Below are positions 1 through 10,119 of a stretch of 64,000 nucleotides of DNA, in pieces. The notes under the pieces were generated by a model that was not told the DNA's origin, searched no databases, and saw nothing but the letters and a program-made list of their open reading frames with translations. The first letter of the stretch is position 1, and each line of letters begins with the position of its first letter. Made by a program: the position numbers and the translations under genes. Origin of the DNA: Aphanothece cf. minutissima CCALA 015 (GTDB lineage: Bacteria; Cyanobacteriota; Cyanobacteriia; PCC-6307; Cyanobiaceae); the NCBI GenBank assembly GCA_003003925.1, contig PVWP01000002.1:248001-312000 (forward strand), given 5' to 3'.

Positions 1-350
1 GCTTCCAGAACCGCCGCGGCTACCAGCTCTCCGGCGGGGAGCGGCGCCGCTGCGAGGTGGCCCGCGCCCTGGCGGTGGGGGACCAGGGCCCCCGCTACCT
101 GCTACTGGACGAACCCTTCGCGGGGGTGGATCCCATGGCCGTCGCCGATCTCCAGGCCCTGATCGACAGCCTGCGCGGCCGTGGCATGGGCGTGCTGATC
201 ACCGATCACAACGTCCGGGAGACCCTGGCGATCACCGACCGGGCCTACATCCTGGCCGATGGCAGGATCCTTGCCTCCGGTGCCTCCCATACCGTGGCCA
301 ACGATCCCCTGGTGCGGCGTCACTACCTCGGCGAGGGCTTCCAGCTTTGA
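1..350 (+). CDS. lptB: LPS export ABC transporter ATPase LptB (C-terminal part)
   Basis: The gene enters from the left edge; its reading frame begins at base 3, so the Walker A half is missing. The ABC signature LSGGE is encoded at about bases 27-41. Walker B (LLLDEP, then FAGVDP) and the switch histidine in ITDHN follow. The FAGVDP sequence and the C-terminal HYLGEGF ending are typical of LptB rather than other ABC ATPases. LptB is the cytoplasmic ATPase that powers transport of lipopolysaccharide from the inner membrane to the outer membrane. Its stop codon overlaps the start of the permease gene downstream (TTGA), which fits an LptB-LptF/G pair made together. Truncation is due to the window only. 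Confidence 0.93.
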   Translation, partial: FQNRRGYQLSGGERRRCEVARALAVGDQGPRYLLLDEPFAGVDPMAVADLQALIDSLRGRGMGVLITDHNVRETLAITDRAYILADGRILASGASHTVANDPLVRRHYLGEGFQL

Positions 351-1567
351 AGGGGGCCCTGCTGGAGAAGCGCCCCACCTGGCTGCAGCTGCCGGGCGGC
401 GAGCGGCTGCGTGACTGGAAGCGGGTCCCCCGCTGGCGGGATCTGCCCCTGCTCGACCGCTGGCTGCTGCAGGAACTGCTGGGCCCGTTGCTGTTCGGCA
501 TCGCCGCCTTCACCGCCGTGTCCCTGTCGGTGGGGGCGGTGTTCGAGCTGGTGCGCCGGGTGGCCGAGTCGGGGCTGCCGGTGATGGCGGCCATCCAGGT
601 GCTGCTGCTGCGCCTGCCCTCCTTCCTGGTCCTCTCCTTCCCGATGGCCACCCTGATGGCCACCCTGCTGGCCTACAGCCGCCTCTCGGGGAGCAGCGAA
701 CTGACCGCCCTGCGCAGCGTGGGCGTGAGCACCCGCCGCATGGTGCTGCCGGCCATGGCCCTGGCCCTGGTGATGACCCTGCTGACCTTCGTGTTCAACG
801 ACGCGATCGTGCCGCGGGCGAATCTGGCGGCCACCAACAGCCTGGAGCGGGCCCTCGGCAAGGCCATCGCCACCGAGCAGAGCGACAACGCCCTCTATTC
901 CCGCTTCACCGACGTCAAGCTGGCCAACGGCGAATCAGTCAAGTGGCTGACCCACATCTTCCATGCCCGCCAGTTCCGCAAGGGGGTCATGCTCGATGTC
1001 ACCCTGCTCGACTTCTCCCGCCACGGCTACCGGCAGATGCTCACCGCACTCACCGGCAAGTGGAACGAGAAGGAGGGCATGTGGGAGTTCAACAAGGGCC
1101 GCATCACCAACATCGACGTGGCCAGCGGCACCACCACCTCCGCGAGCTTCGACCGTTACCTCTACCCCTTCACCCGGGACCCGATCGAGGTGGCCCAGCT
1201 GCCCACAGACGCCAGCACCATGACGGTGGGCCAGGCCCTCACGGCGGAGCGGCTGCTGCTGGAGGCCAACAACACCAAGGAGGCGCGGCGGCTGCGGGTG
1301 CGCATCCAGGAGAAGTTCGCCTTTCCGGCCATCTGCCTGGTGTTCGGTCTGATCGGCAGCAGCCTGGGGGTGCGCCCCAATTCCCGCACCAGCCGCAGCC
1401 AGGGGTTCGGCATCAGCGTGCTGCTGATCTTCGGCTACTACCTGATGTCCTTCATCTTCAGCTCCCTGGGGATCACGGGCACCCTGATGCCCTTCCTGGC
1501 GGCCTGGCTGCCGGTGGTCATCGGCCTGGCCGGCGGGCTCTGGCTGCTGCGGCAGGCCAGCCGCTGA
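347..1567 (+). CDS. LptF/LptG family LPS export permease
   Basis: The product has 406 residues with the YjgP/YjgQ layout: membrane segments near residues 40-65, 85-110 and 130-150, a large periplasmic beta domain near 160-310, and three more membrane segments near 325-342, 355-375 and 379-400. The conserved cytoplasmic piece [13 protein letters not shown] (about 116-128) is the coupling region that meets LptB. In many cyanobacteria a single LptF/G-type permease appears to do the work of both subunits; I cannot tell F from G here. TTG is the start at 347 (overlapping the lptB stop). No ATG or GTG exists before the first membrane segment, so the TTG is well supported. Confidence 0.9.
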   Translation: MKGALLEKRPTWLQLPGGERLRDWKRVPRWRDLPLLDRWLLQELLGPLLFGIAAFTAVSLSVGAVFELVRRVAESGLPVMAAIQVLLLRLPSFLVLSFPMATLMATLLAYSRLSGSSELTALRSVGVSTRRMVLPAMALALVMTLLTFVFNDAIVPRANLAATNSLERALGKAIATEQSDNALYSRFTDVKLANGESVKWLTHIFHARQFRKGVMLDVTLLDFSRHGYRQMLTALTGKWNEKEGMWEFNKGRITNIDVASGTTTSASFDRYLYPFTRDPIEVAQLPTDASTMTVGQALTAERLLLEANNTKEARRLRVRIQEKFAFPAICLVFGLIGSSLGVRPNSRTSRSQGFGISVLLIFGYYLMSFIFSSLGITGTLMPFLAAWLPVVIGLAGGLWLLRQASR

Positions 1568-1595
1568 GGCCCCACCGGGGGGACGGCACGGCAAA

Positions 1596-2534
1596 GTGGA
1601 TCGGTTTCGATCCGCTCCCTTGGTGAACGATCCGGTCATCGGTCTCGGCCTCGCGGCCTTCGCCCTGCTCCTTCTGGTGCTGCCCATCGCCTTCTGGTCC
1701 GTCAGCGGCGGCCAGAGCAACCCGGTGGTCAGGATCCTGGTGGCCTCGGCCAATCTCTGCCTCACGGCCCAGCTGGTGCTGCGCTGGTGGGAGTCGGGCC
1801 ACTTCCCGATCAGCAACCTCTACGAGTCGCTCTGTTTCCTGGCCTGGGCCTGCACCCTCACCCAGCTGCTGGTGGAGCGCAGCTGGCCCAACCCGCTGGT
1901 GGCGGCGGCGGCCACGCCGATGGGTCTGGGCTGTGTGGCCTTCGCCAGCTTCGCCCTGCCGGATCGCCTCCAGGAGGCCTCGCCCCTGGTGCCGGCCCTG
2001 CGCTCCAGCTGGCTGGTCATGCACGTCAGCGTGATCATGGTCAGCTATGCGGCCCTGCTGGTGGGCTCCCTGCTGTCGGTGGCGGTGCTCTTCGTCGACC
2101 GCAACGAGGATCTGGAGCTGCGCAGCAGCTCGATCGGCAGCGGCGGCTTCCGCCAGGCCCGGCTGGCCAGCGACGGCCCCGGTGCCATGGCGCTCAGCAG
2201 CAGCAGCTTCCGCATCAGTGAACAGCTCGACAGCCTCAGCTACCGCACCATCACGGTGGGCTTCCTGCTGCTCTCGGTGGGCCTGGTGAGCGGGGCGGTG
2301 TGGGCGAATGAGGCCTGGGGCAGCTGGTGGAGCTGGGACCCGAAGGAAACCTGGGCCCTGATCTGCTGGCTGGTCTACGCCGCCTACCTGCACACCCGTC
2401 TGATCCGCGGCTGGCAGGGGCGCCGGCCGGCACTGGTGGCCTCGGCGGGCCTGGTGGTGATCGCCGTCTGCTACATCGGCGTCAACCTGCTGGGCATCGG
2501 GCTGCACAGCTATGGCTGGTTCCTGGGCAGCTGA
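1596..2534 (+). CDS. ccsA: Cytochrome c biogenesis protein CcsA (Ycf5 family)
   Basis: This is a 312-residue polytopic membrane protein of the system II heme handling family. The tryptophan-rich heme-binding motif [13 protein letters not shown] lies at about residues 241-253, and conserved histidines flank it (for example in AAYLHTRL and the C-terminal GLHSYGW). CcsA works with Ccs1/CcsB to deliver heme to apocytochromes c on the lumenal side of the thylakoid, so it serves cytochrome f and c6. Databases often call the cyanobacterial protein CcsB because of naming confusion. Start is GTG at 1596; a second GTG at 1623, giving a nine-residue shorter protein, is equally possible. The gene converges on rpe. 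Confidence 0.9.
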   Translation: MDRFRSAPLVNDPVIGLGLAAFALLLLVLPIAFWSVSGGQSNPVVRILVASANLCLTAQLVLRWWESGHFPISNLYESLCFLAWACTLTQLLVERSWPNPLVAAAATPMGLGCVAFASFALPDRLQEASPLVPALRSSWLVMHVSVIMVSYAALLVGSLLSVAVLFVDRNEDLELRSSSIGSGGFRQARLASDGPGAMALSSSSFRISEQLDSLSYRTITVGFLLLSVGLVSGAVWANEAWGSWWSWDPKETWALICWLVYAAYLHTRLIRGWQGRRPALVASAGLVVIAVCYIGVNLLGIGLHSYGWFLGS

Positions 2535-2575
2535 GCGCCGCACGGGTTGTTGTTGCCCCCCCGGGGGCTCCCCAG

Positions 2576-2608
2576 CAAAACGAAAAGGCCGCCCGTACCT
2601 GGCGGCCT
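2576..2608 (-). terminator. Rho-independent terminator of rpe
   Basis: Read on the minus strand it is a perfect 8-bp stem (AGGCCGCC / GGCGGCCT, bases 2586-2608) with a 7-base loop, followed at once by TTTTCGTTTT. It sits 8 bases beyond the rpe stop codon. It could also slow transcription arriving from ccsA, but the plus-strand side has no T tract. Confidence 0.85.
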
Positions 2609-2616
2609 GATGACCC

Positions 2617-3300
2617 TCAGACCAGGGCCGGTTCGGGGCGGCGGCTGTTGCGGATGCCCGTGATGGCCTCGGCGTAGTCGGCCTGGCTGAACACCCCCGA
2701 CCCGCTGACGATGGCGTTGGCGCCCGCCTCGATCACCTGCCAGGCGTTGGCGGCCTTGATGCCGCCATCCACCTCGATCCAGGGATCCAGTCCCCGTTCG
2801 TCGCACAGTCGGCGGAGCTGGCGGATCTTCTCCACCTGGGAGGGGATGAAGCTCTGGCCGCCGAAGCCGGGGTTGACGCTCATGATCAGCACCAGATCAC
2901 AGAGCTCCAGGCAGTACTCGAGGGTGTCGAGGGGGGTGCTGGGGTTGAGCACCGCACCGGCCATCTTGCCGAGGTCCTTGATCTGGCTGAGGTTGCGGTG
3001 CAGGTGGGGGCAGGCCTCCACCTGGACGCTGATGATGTCGGCGCCGGCCTTGGCGAAATCGGCCACGTACTTCTCGGGCTCGACGATCATCAGGTGCACG
3101 TCCAGGGGCTTGGTCGTGACGGGGCGCAGGGCTTCGACGATCAGCGGGCCGATGGTGATGTTGGGCACGAAGCGGCCGTCCATCACATCCACATGGATCC
3201 AGTCGGCGCCGGCGGCGTCGACGGCCCGGACGTCGTCGCCGAGGCGGGAGAAGTCGGCCGAGAGGATCGACGGGGAGATCACCAGGGGCTTGGTGCTCAT
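2617..3300 (-). CDS. rpe: Ribulose-phosphate 3-epimerase
   Basis: The product has 227 residues, normal for the family. It interconverts ribulose 5-phosphate and xylulose 5-phosphate in the Calvin cycle and pentose phosphate pathway. It is a TIM barrel with the family signatures SPSILSADF at the start, [12 protein letters not shown] (metal ligands His and Asp), [10 protein letters not shown] and WIEVDGGI. The ATG at 3300 is chosen because the SPSILSADF block begins at once after it. A strong terminator follows the gene. It is divergent from glpX, another sugar-phosphate gene of the same cycle, with a shared 204-base intergenic region. Confidence 0.97.
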   Translation of the reverse strand: MSTKPLVISPSILSADFSRLGDDVRAVDAAGADWIHVDVMDGRFVPNITIGPLIVEALRPVTTKPLDVHLMIVEPEKYVADFAKAGADIISVQVEACPHLHRNLSQIKDLGKMAGAVLNPSTPLDTLEYCLELCDLVLIMSVNPGFGGQSFIPSQVEKIRQLRRLCDERGLDPWIEVDGGIKAANAWQVIEAGANAIVSGSGVFSQADYAEAITGIRNSRRPEPALV

Positions 3301-3330
3301 GGACGGCCACCGCAGCGGAAGAGTGAAGCG

Positions 3331-3336
3331 ATTGTA
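3331..3336 (-). promoter_or_regulatory. Candidate -10 box for rpe
   Basis: The minus strand reads TACAAT here, 30 bases before the rpe ATG, in an otherwise GC-rich region. It matches the sigma-70 type -10 consensus at five of six positions. No convincing -35 is seen, so this is a motif match only. Confidence 0.35.
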
Positions 3337-3380
3337 AGGAGCCGCCCACCGTGGGACTCCCGGGGGGATCCCGGGCGCGC

Positions 3381-3389
3381 TGATACGAT
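3381..3389 (+). promoter_or_regulatory. Candidate extended -10 for glpX
   Basis: TGATACGAT combines an extended -10 TGN with TACGAT (3384-3389). It would start a transcript near 3396 with a leader of about 110 bases before the GTG of glpX. There is no matching -35, which extended -10 promoters can lack. Inference from motif only. Confidence 0.35.
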
Positions 3390-3504
3390 GGCCCCGCTTC
3401 GATTCCGAGAGGCCTTGCAGCGGCTGGAACGTTCCCCGCTTTGCCTGCGGTCCGCCTCCGGCGTGCCGGCCCCTCGTTGAGGCCCCTCCCCCTGCCGGAC
3501 CGTT

Positions 3505-4509
3505 GTGGATCGCACTCTCATCCAGGAACTGCTCGAAGTCGTCGAGCAGGCCGCCATCGCCTCCGCCCGCCTGACCGGGCTCGGCAAGAAGGACGAAGCC
3601 GATGCCGCGGCGGTGGAAGCCATGCGCACCCGCATGGGCAGCATCGCCATGCAGGGCCGGATCGTGATCGGCGAGGGGGAGCGGGATGAGGCGCCCATGC
3701 TCTACATCGGTGAGGAAGTCGGCAGCGGCACCGGCCCCGGCGTCGACTTCGCCGTCGACCCCTGCGAAGGCACCAACCTCTGCGCCAACGCCCAGGACGG
3801 CTCGATGGCCGTGCTCGCCGCCAGCGACCGGGGCGGCCTGTTCTACGCGCCGGACTTCTACATGAAGAAGCTGGCGGCGCCCCCGGCGGCCAAGGGCAAG
3901 GTGGACATCCGCAAGAGCGCCACCGAGAACATCGCCATCCTCAGCGAGGTCCTGGGCCTGGCCCCCAGCGAACTCACCATCGTGGTCATGGACCGCGCCC
4001 GCCACAAGGACCTGATCGCCGAGATCCGTGCCACCGGCGCCCGGGTCAAGCCGATCAGCGACGGTGACGTCCAGGCCGCCATCGCCTGCGGCTTCGCCGG
4101 CACCGGCACCCACTGCCTGATGGGCATCGGCGCCGCTCCCGAAGGGGTGATCTCCGCCGCCGCCCTCCGGGCCCTCGGCGGCCACTTCCAGGGCCAGCTG
4201 GTGTACGACCCCGCCGTCGCCCAGACCAGCGAGTGGGCCGACTACACCAAGGAGGGCAACATCGCCCGCCTCAACGAGATGGGCATCACCGACGTCGACA
4301 AGGTCTATGAGGCCGAGGAGCTGGCCTCCGGCGAGAACGTCGTCTTCGCCGGCAGCGGCATCACCCCGGGCCTGCTGTTCAAGGGCGTCGTGTTCGAGTC
4401 CGACTGCACCCGCACCAGCAGCCTGATCATCAGCACCCTCGACCGCAGCGCCCGCTTCACCGATACGGTGCATATCAAGGAAGGCGCCAAGAGCATCGCC
4501 CTGCGCTGA
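3505..4509 (+). CDS. glpX: Class II fructose-1,6-/sedoheptulose-1,7-bisphosphatase
   Basis: This 334-residue GlpX-family phosphatase is, in cyanobacteria, the dual-function enzyme hydrolysing fructose 1,6-bisphosphate and sedoheptulose 1,7-bisphosphate in the Calvin cycle. Visible family blocks include the metal-binding [12 protein letters not shown] (around residue 57), DPCEGTNL (around 87) and the C-terminal GSGITPG. The length matches the cyanobacterial F/SBPase. The start is GTG ([15 protein letters not shown]), where the conserved N-terminus begins. It lies 34 bases ahead of hemA on the same strand and may share its transcript. In Synechocystis this enzyme is redox and AMP regulated; that cannot be judged here. 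Confidence 0.96.
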   Translation: MDRTLIQELLEVVEQAAIASARLTGLGKKDEADAAAVEAMRTRMGSIAMQGRIVIGEGERDEAPMLYIGEEVGSGTGPGVDFAVDPCEGTNLCANAQDGSMAVLAASDRGGLFYAPDFYMKKLAAPPAAKGKVDIRKSATENIAILSEVLGLAPSELTIVVMDRARHKDLIAEIRATGARVKPISDGDVQAAIACGFAGTGTHCLMGIGAAPEGVISAAALRALGGHFQGQLVYDPAVAQTSEWADYTKEGNIARLNEMGITDVDKVYEAEELASGENVVFAGSGITPGLLFKGVVFESDCTRTSSLIISTLDRSARFTDTVHIKEGAKSIALR

Positions 4510-4543
4510 TCCCACCAGAGTCCGGACCTCGGAGCCCGCCTCC

Positions 4544-5854
4544 ATGCACATCGCCGTCGTCGGTCTGAGCCATCGCACGGCTCCGGTGGAAATCCGCGAG
4601 CGCCTCAGCATCCCTGAGCAGACCATGGAGGATTCCCTCCAGCGGCTGCGCTCGGATGAGCAGGTGATCGAGGCCTCGATCCTGAGCACCTGCAACCGGC
4701 TGGAGATCTACACGCTCCTGCGCCACCCCGAACAGGGCATCACCGCCGTCGGCGATTTCCTCAGCCAGCAGTCCGGTCTGGCGGTGGAGGAGCTGCGTCC
4801 CCACCTGTTCACCTACCACCACGAGGAGGCCGTCGGCCACCTGCTGCGGGTGGCCGCCGGCCTCGACAGCCTGGTGCTGGGGGAGGGCCAGATCCTCTCC
4901 CAGGTGAAGAAGATGGTGCGCCTGGGCCAGGAGCACCGCTCCGTGGGCCCGATCCTCAACCGCCTGCTCAACCAGGCGGTGAGCACCGGCAAGCGGGTGC
5001 GCACGGAAACCAACCTGGGCACCGGGGCGGTGTCGATCAGCTCGGCCGCGGTCGAGCTGGCCCAGCTGAAGGTGGGCCAGGCCCGGGGCACCGATGAACT
5101 GGTTCCGCTGGACCAGGAACAGGTGGCCGTGGTGGGGGCCGGGCGCATGGCCCGGCTGCTGCTGCAGCACCTGCAGGCCAAGGGCTGCCGGGGGGTGGTG
5201 CTGCTCAACCGCACCGTCGCCCGGGCCGAAGCCCTGGCGGCCGATTTCCCCGCCCTGCCGGTGCAGTGCCGTCCCCTGGACGACCTCGACCACTGCCTGA
5301 GCACCTGCTCGCTGGTGTTCACCAGCACCGGCGCCGAGGAGCCGATCATCACGGCCCGGCGGCTGGAGGGGCTCAACCGCCGCTCCAGCCTGATGCTCAT
5401 CGACATCGGCGTGCCCCGCAACATCAGTGCCGATGCGGCCCAGCTCCAGGGTGTCGACAGTTTCGACGTCGACGATCTCCAGGAGGTGGTCGCCCGCAAC
5501 CAGGAGGCCCGCCGGGAGATGGCCGCCGAGGCCGAGGGGCTGCTGGCGGAGGAGGCCAGGCTGTTCCTGGAGTGGTGGGACGGCCTCGAGGCGGTGCCCC
5601 TGGTCAACCGCCTGCGCCTGCAGCTGGAGGACATCCGCGAACAGGAGCTGCAGAAGGCCCTCAGCCGCATGGGCCCGGACCTCTCCGCCCGGGAGCGGAA
5701 GGTGGTCGAGGCCCTCAGCAAGGGCATCATCAACAAGATCCTGCACACGCCGGTCACCCGGCTGCGGGCCCCCCAGCCCCGCCAGCAGCGGCGGGCGGCC
5801 ATGGGGGTGCTGCAGGACCTGTTCGAGCTTCACGACGACCCGCCGGAGGCCTGA
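4544..5854 (+). CDS. hemA: Glutamyl-tRNA reductase
   Basis: The product has 436 residues. It reduces glutamyl-tRNA(Glu) to glutamate-1-semialdehyde with NADPH, the first committed step of tetrapyrrole synthesis for heme, chlorophyll, bilins and cobalamin. The catalytic cysteine is Cys50 in STCNRLEIY, next to the substrate-binding block [13 protein letters not shown] at the start. The NADPH domain follows ([11 protein letters not shown], then LLNRT), and a C-terminal helical dimerization domain ends near 410. It sits between glpX and glgC on the same strand. No regulatory leader is visible. Confidence 0.97.
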   Translation: MHIAVVGLSHRTAPVEIRERLSIPEQTMEDSLQRLRSDEQVIEASILSTCNRLEIYTLLRHPEQGITAVGDFLSQQSGLAVEELRPHLFTYHHEEAVGHLLRVAAGLDSLVLGEGQILSQVKKMVRLGQEHRSVGPILNRLLNQAVSTGKRVRTETNLGTGAVSISSAAVELAQLKVGQARGTDELVPLDQEQVAVVGAGRMARLLLQHLQAKGCRGVVLLNRTVARAEALAADFPALPVQCRPLDDLDHCLSTCSLVFTSTGAEEPIITARRLEGLNRRSSLMLIDIGVPRNISADAAQLQGVDSFDVDDLQEVVARNQEARREMAAEAEGLLAEEARLFLEWWDGLEAVPLVNRLRLQLEDIREQELQKALSRMGPDLSARERKVVEALSKGIINKILHTPVTRLRAPQPRQQRRAAMGVLQDLFELHDDPPEA

Positions 5855-5918
5855 GCCCCGCCCCACGGGAGGGTCCCCTCCTCACCGGCTCCAGCCCCAC
5901 CTTTCACTGCAACGGAAC

Positions 5919-6005
5919 ATGAACCGAGAAGCCGCAGCGCCGCGCTCCCCGTCACCACGCTCCAGTACGGTCTGGCCAGCCAAGGACCGAGGACTGGGCT
6001 CATGA
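5919..6005 (+). CDS. Possible 28-residue upstream ORF of glgC
   Basis: An ATG at 5919 opens a 28-codon frame, rich in Arg, Ser and Pro, whose TGA overlaps the ATG of glgC as ATGA. The overlap would allow translational coupling, as at other junctions here. It resembles no known protein and may be chance in GC-rich DNA, where stop codons are rare. No clear Shine-Dalgarno precedes it. Confidence 0.2.
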   Translation: MNREAAAPRSPSPRSSTVWPAKDRGLGS

Positions 6006-7297
6006 AACGCGTTCTGGCCATCATCCTGGGAGGCGGGGCGGGAACCCGTCTCTACCCCCTCACCAAGATGCGGGCGAAGCCCGCTGTTCCCCTCGCCGGG
6101 AAATACCGACTGATCGATATTCCCATCAGCAACTGCATCAACTCCGAGATCAACAAGATCTACGTGCTGACGCAGTTCAACAGTGCCTCGCTCAACCGTC
6201 ACCTGACGATGAGCTACAACCTCTCCTCCGGTTTCGGCCAGGGCTTCGTGGAGGTGCTGGCCGCCCAGCAGACCCCCGACAGCCCCAGCTGGTTCGAAGG
6301 CACCGCCGATGCGGTGCGCAAGTACCAGTGGCTGTTCCAGGAGTGGGACGTGGACCACGTCCTGATCCTTTCCGGTGACCAGCTCTACCGGATGGACTAC
6401 AGCAAGTTCGTCCAGCACCACATCGACTGCGGCGCCGAACTGACGGTGGGGGCCCTGCCGGTGGATGGGGCCCAGGCGGAGGGCTTCGGCCTGATGCGCA
6501 CCTCCTCCGACGGCCGCATCCTGGAGTTCAGCGAGAAGCCGAAGGGTGCCGCCCTCGAGGCCATGCGGGTCAACACCGAGAGCCTGGGCCTCTCCGCCGA
6601 GGAGGCCGCCAAGCGGCCCTACCTGGCCTCGATGGGGATCTACGTCTTCAACCGCAACACCCTGTTCGACCTGCTGGCCAGCCATCCGGAGGCCACCGAT
6701 TTCGGCAAGGAGATCATCCCCGCGTCCCTCGGCCGGGGGGACCATCTGCAGACCTTCCTGTTCGACGACTACTGGGAGGACATCGGCACGATCGGGGCGT
6801 TCTACGAGGCCAACCTGGCCCTCACCGACCAGCCCAACCCGGCCTTCTCCTTCTATGACGAGAAGTTCCCCATCTACACCCGGCCCCGCTACCTGCCCCC
6901 CAGCAAGCTGCAGGACGCCCAGGTGACCCAGTCGATCATCGGCGAGGGATCTCTGCTCAAGGCCTGCAGCATCCACCACTGCGTGCTCGGCGTTCGCTCC
7001 CGGGTCGAGGACGAGGTGGTGCTCCAGGACACCCTGCTGATGGGGGCCGACTTCTTCGAATCCTCCGAGGAACGGCTGGTGCTGCGCGAACGGGGCGGCA
7101 CCCCGATCGGTGTGGGCCGGGGCACCACCGTGAAGGGGGCGATCCTCGACAAGAACGTGCGCATCGGCCGCGACGTCACCATCGTCAACAAGGACCGGGT
7201 GGAGGAGGCCGATCGGCCGGAGCTCAACTTCTACATCCGCAACGGCATCGTCGTGGTGGTGAAGAACGGCACGATCGCTGACGGCACCGTGATCTGA
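6002..7297 (+). CDS. glgC: Glucose-1-phosphate adenylyltransferase
   Basis: The product has 431 residues, the normal size of cyanobacterial ADP-glucose pyrophosphorylase. It makes ADP-glucose from ATP and glucose 1-phosphate, the committed step of glycogen synthesis. The nucleotide-binding loop [12 protein letters not shown] and [14 protein letters not shown] are at the N-terminus. The substrate block [11 protein letters not shown] and the catalytic region [13 protein letters not shown] follow. The C-terminal left-handed beta helix carries activator-site residues (VVVKNGTI near the end). In cyanobacteria it is activated by 3-phosphoglycerate and inhibited by phosphate. GAGGACT lies shortly before the ATG as a possible ribosome binding site. 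Confidence 0.97.
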   Translation: MKRVLAIILGGGAGTRLYPLTKMRAKPAVPLAGKYRLIDIPISNCINSEINKIYVLTQFNSASLNRHLTMSYNLSSGFGQGFVEVLAAQQTPDSPSWFEGTADAVRKYQWLFQEWDVDHVLILSGDQLYRMDYSKFVQHHIDCGAELTVGALPVDGAQAEGFGLMRTSSDGRILEFSEKPKGAALEAMRVNTESLGLSAEEAAKRPYLASMGIYVFNRNTLFDLLASHPEATDFGKEIIPASLGRGDHLQTFLFDDYWEDIGTIGAFYEANLALTDQPNPAFSFYDEKFPIYTRPRYLPPSKLQDAQVTQSIIGEGSLLKACSIHHCVLGVRSRVEDEVVLQDTLLMGADFFESSEERLVLRERGGTPIGVGRGTTVKGAILDKNVRIGRDVTIVNKDRVEEADRPELNFYIRNGIVVVVKNGTIADGTVI

Positions 7298-7409
7298 GGC
7301 CCGCGCCGGGGGAGGGCTGGGCCAGCAGTTGCTGACATCCCCCCCCGGGACACCGACGCGCCGCCGACCGCTGGCCACAGTGGCGATGAAGCAAGACAAC
7401 CACGCTCCT

Positions 7410-8828
7410 ATGGGCAAGGCGCATTTCGGACTCATCGGCCTCGGCGTGATGGGTGAGAATCTGGTCCTCAACGCCGAGAGAAACGGTTTCTCAAGCGTCG
7501 TCTACAACCGGACCTACGCCAAGACCGAGGAGTTCCTGGCCGGACGCGGCGCCGGCAAGGACATCGTGGGAGCGGCCAGCCTCGAGGAGTTCGTGGCGGC
7601 CCTGGAGCGGCCCCGCCGCATCCTGATGATGGTGAAGGCGGGGGATCCGGTGGATGCCACCATCGCCAGCATCTCGCCGCTGCTCGAGGAAGGCGATCTG
7701 CTGATCGACGGCGGCAACTCCCTCTACACCGACACCGAACGGCGGGTCAAGGAGCTGGAGAGCAAGAGTTTCGGCTACATCGGCATGGGCGTCTCGGGCG
7801 GCGCCAAGGGGGCCCTGGAGGGGCCGAGCATGATGCCCGGCGGCACCAAGGCGGCCTACGACGCCATCGAAAGCCTGGTCACGAAGATGGCCGCCCAGGT
7901 GGAGGACGGCCCCTGCGTCACCTACATCGGCCCCGGTGGCGCCGGCCACTTCGTCAAGACCGTCCACAACGGCATCGAGTACGGCATCGAGCAGATCCTG
8001 GCCGAGGCCTACGACCTGATGAAGCGCATCGCCGGGATGGACGGCGATGCCATGGCCGATGTGCTGGGGGGCTGGAACCAGACCGAGGAGCTCGCCTCCT
8101 TCCTGGTGGAGATCACCGAGGTGTGCCTGCGCACCAAGGATCCCGAGAGCGGCGGTGATCTGGTGGAGCTGATCGTCGACGCCGCCGGCCAGAAGGGCAC
8201 CGGCCTGTGGACCGTGGTCAGCGCCCTGGAGATGGGGGTGCCCGTGCCCACCATCTACGCCGCCCTCAATGCCCGCGTGCTGAGCTCCCTGCGCAGCGAG
8301 CGGATCGCGGCCGAAGCGGTGCTGCACGGCCCCGCCCCCCACAGCTTCTCCCTCGGGGAGCCCGCCACCGGCATGGCGCCGCTGCGGGACGCCTGCATCC
8401 TGGCCTGCATCGCCAGCTACGGCCAGGGGATGGCCCTGCTGCAGGAGGCCTCCAAGCTCCACGACTACCACCTCGATTTCTCGGCCATCGGCCAGATCTG
8501 GAAGGGGGGCTGCATCATCCGGGCCCGGCTGCTGCAGCGGATCCAGGACGCCTACGGCGCCAATCCGTCCCTGCCCAACCTGATGCTCGATCCCTGGTTC
8601 GCCACCCAGGTCAACCAGCGCCTGGCCGGCCTGCGCCAGGTGGTGGCGGGGGCGGCCCTGGCGGGCATCCCCGTGCCCTGCCTCAGCAGCACCCTCGACT
8701 ACATCGACAGCTACCGCACCGGTCGCCTGCCCCAGAACCTGGTGCAGGCCATGCGCGACTGCTTCGGCTCCCATACTTATGAGCGCACGGACCGCCCCGG
8801 CGCGTTCCATACCGAGTGGCTCGCTTGA
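7410..8828 (+). CDS. gnd: 6-phosphogluconate dehydrogenase (NADP+, decarboxylating)
   Basis: With 472 residues it has the full length of the family. It oxidises and decarboxylates 6-phosphogluconate to ribulose 5-phosphate with NADPH formation. The NADP-binding fold GLGVMGENL is at the N-terminus, and the substrate-binding and catalytic block GGAKGALEGPSMMPGG and HFVKTVHNGIEYG are intact. The helical C-terminal domain ends with the short tail that reaches into the partner subunit. ATG 7410 is chosen because MGKAHFGLIG fits the family N-terminus; an in-frame ATG at 7386 would add eight residues. The stop overlaps the pgl start region, so both oxidative pentose phosphate genes are coupled. Confidence 0.97.
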   Translation: MGKAHFGLIGLGVMGENLVLNAERNGFSSVVYNRTYAKTEEFLAGRGAGKDIVGAASLEEFVAALERPRRILMMVKAGDPVDATIASISPLLEEGDLLIDGGNSLYTDTERRVKELESKSFGYIGMGVSGGAKGALEGPSMMPGGTKAAYDAIESLVTKMAAQVEDGPCVTYIGPGGAGHFVKTVHNGIEYGIEQILAEAYDLMKRIAGMDGDAMADVLGGWNQTEELASFLVEITEVCLRTKDPESGGDLVELIVDAAGQKGTGLWTVVSALEMGVPVPTIYAALNARVLSSLRSERIAAEAVLHGPAPHSFSLGEPATGMAPLRDACILACIASYGQGMALLQEASKLHDYHLDFSAIGQIWKGGCIIRARLLQRIQDAYGANPSLPNLMLDPWFATQVNQRLAGLRQVVAGAALAGIPVPCLSSTLDYIDSYRTGRLPQNLVQAMRDCFGSHTYERTDRPGAFHTEWLA

Positions 8829-9556
8829 CGGAACCCAGCACCCGCTACCAGCTGATCGTCGCCACCAGCCCCGAAGAACTGGCCCGCCAGGCGGCCGAGC
8901 AGATCGCCTCCGGCATCGATCTGGCCCTCGCCGAGCGGGACCGGGCCCAGATCGCCCTGGCCGGCGGCGAAACGCCCCGGGCGGCCTATGCCCGCCTGGC
9001 CGAGGAACACCTGCCCTGGGAGCGGGTCGATGTGCTGCTGGGGGATGAGCGCTGGGTGCCGGCCGACGACCCCTCCAGCAATGCCCGCATGCTGCGGGAA
9101 AGCTTGCTGGCCCACCCCCAGGCCAGCCACGCCCGCTTCCACCCGGTGCCCACCGACCGCCCCACCCCGCAGGCCAGCGCCGAGGCCTACGCCGCCGAGC
9201 TGGCGGTGCTCTGCCCCGGCGCGCTGCCCCGTTTCGACGTGCTGCTGCTGGGCCTGGGCGACGACGGCCACACCGCCTCCCTGTTCCCCGGCACGGCGGC
9301 TCCCGGCGTCAGCGACCGCCCGGTCACCATCGGGGAAGGCAAGGGTCTTCCGCGCATCACGCTCACGGCGCCGGCGCTCTCGGCCGCCCGCCGGGTGATC
9401 TTCCTGGTCAGCGGCGCCGGCAAGCGCCAGGCGCTCGCCCGGCTGCTCGACCCGAGTGAGCCCGCCGAGCGCACCCCCGCCCGGCTGGTGCGGCCCGCGG
9501 GTGTGGTGGTGATCCTGGCGGACGCCGCCGCCGCCGCCGACCTCCCCGGCGCCTGA
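8816..9556 (+). CDS. pgl: 6-phosphogluconolactonase
   Basis: The product has 246 residues and belongs to the NagB/RpiA-like fold family. It hydrolyses 6-phosphogluconolactone to 6-phosphogluconate, the step just before Gnd. Signatures are ALAGGETPRAAYARLA (phosphate-binding), VLLGDERWVPADDPSSNARM (contains the catalytic region) and LLLGLGDDGHTASLFPG. GTG 8816 overlaps gnd by 13 bases. A TTG at 8825 that forms TTGA with the gnd stop is an equally good start and would match the junctions at lptB/LptF and metG/lptC. Coupled translation with gnd is likely either way. Confidence 0.95.
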   Translation: MARLTEPSTRYQLIVATSPEELARQAAEQIASGIDLALAERDRAQIALAGGETPRAAYARLAEEHLPWERVDVLLGDERWVPADDPSSNARMLRESLLAHPQASHARFHPVPTDRPTPQASAEAYAAELAVLCPGALPRFDVLLLGLGDDGHTASLFPGTAAPGVSDRPVTIGEGKGLPRITLTAPALSAARRVIFLVSGAGKRQALARLLDPSEPAERTPARLVRPAGVVVILADAAAAADLPGA

Positions 9557-9564
9557 GGGCTCCC

Positions 9565-10119
9565 ATGCAGGTGATCCGCGGCGATGGCTTCAGCGGCTGG
9601 CATGCCCTCAACGACACCGTCATGGGGGGCCGCAGCTCGGGCCTGTGCACGGTCAGCAGCCGGGGCCTGCGGCTGGAGGCGGAGGTGGTGGAGCAGGGCG
9701 GCGGCTTCGTCAGCTGCCGCTCGCCCATCTTTTCCCCTCCCCTTGATCTCTCTGCTCAGGCCGCCTTCGAGTTGGAGCTGCAGGGCGACGGCCGTCACTA
9801 CAAGCTGGCGGTGGCCTGCGCCGATGGGGTGGCGGGTCTCACCGAGATGATTCCCGGCGGTGTGCGCTGGGTGGCGAACTTCGCCACCGAGGCCGAGGGA
9901 CCCTGCCGGGTGCGGATCCCCTTCGCCCAGCTGCGGGCCTCGATCCGGGCCAGGCCGATCGAGGCCCTGCCCCTGGGCCTGCCCCTGCGCTTCGATCCGG
10001 CCCGCATCACCCGGTTGCAGATCCTGCATTCGAAGTTCGGCGACGACGGCTCCGCCAATCCGGGCTTCCGGGCCGGCCCGCTCAGCCTGGAGGTGATGGC
10101 GATCGATGCCGTCGCCTGA
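9565..10119 (+). CDS. CIA30-family protein
   Basis: This 184-residue protein matches the complex I intermediate-associated protein 30 family. It has the opening block WHALNDTVMGGRSSG (residues about 12-26), a beta-sandwich jellyroll with GGGFVSCRS, and the closing LHSKFGDDGSANPGF. In eukaryotes CIA30 (NDUFAF1) helps assemble respiratory complex I. The role in cyanobacteria is not settled, though assembly of NDH-1 is a reasonable inference. It starts 8 bases after pgl and overlaps the next small gene by 14 bases, so it belongs to the gnd-pgl transcription unit. Confidence 0.85.
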   Translation: MQVIRGDGFSGWHALNDTVMGGRSSGLCTVSSRGLRLEAEVVEQGGGFVSCRSPIFSPPLDLSAQAAFELELQGDGRHYKLAVACADGVAGLTEMIPGGVRWVANFATEAEGPCRVRIPFAQLRASIRARPIEALPLGLPLRFDPARITRLQILHSKFGDDGSANPGFRAGPLSLEVMAIDAVA

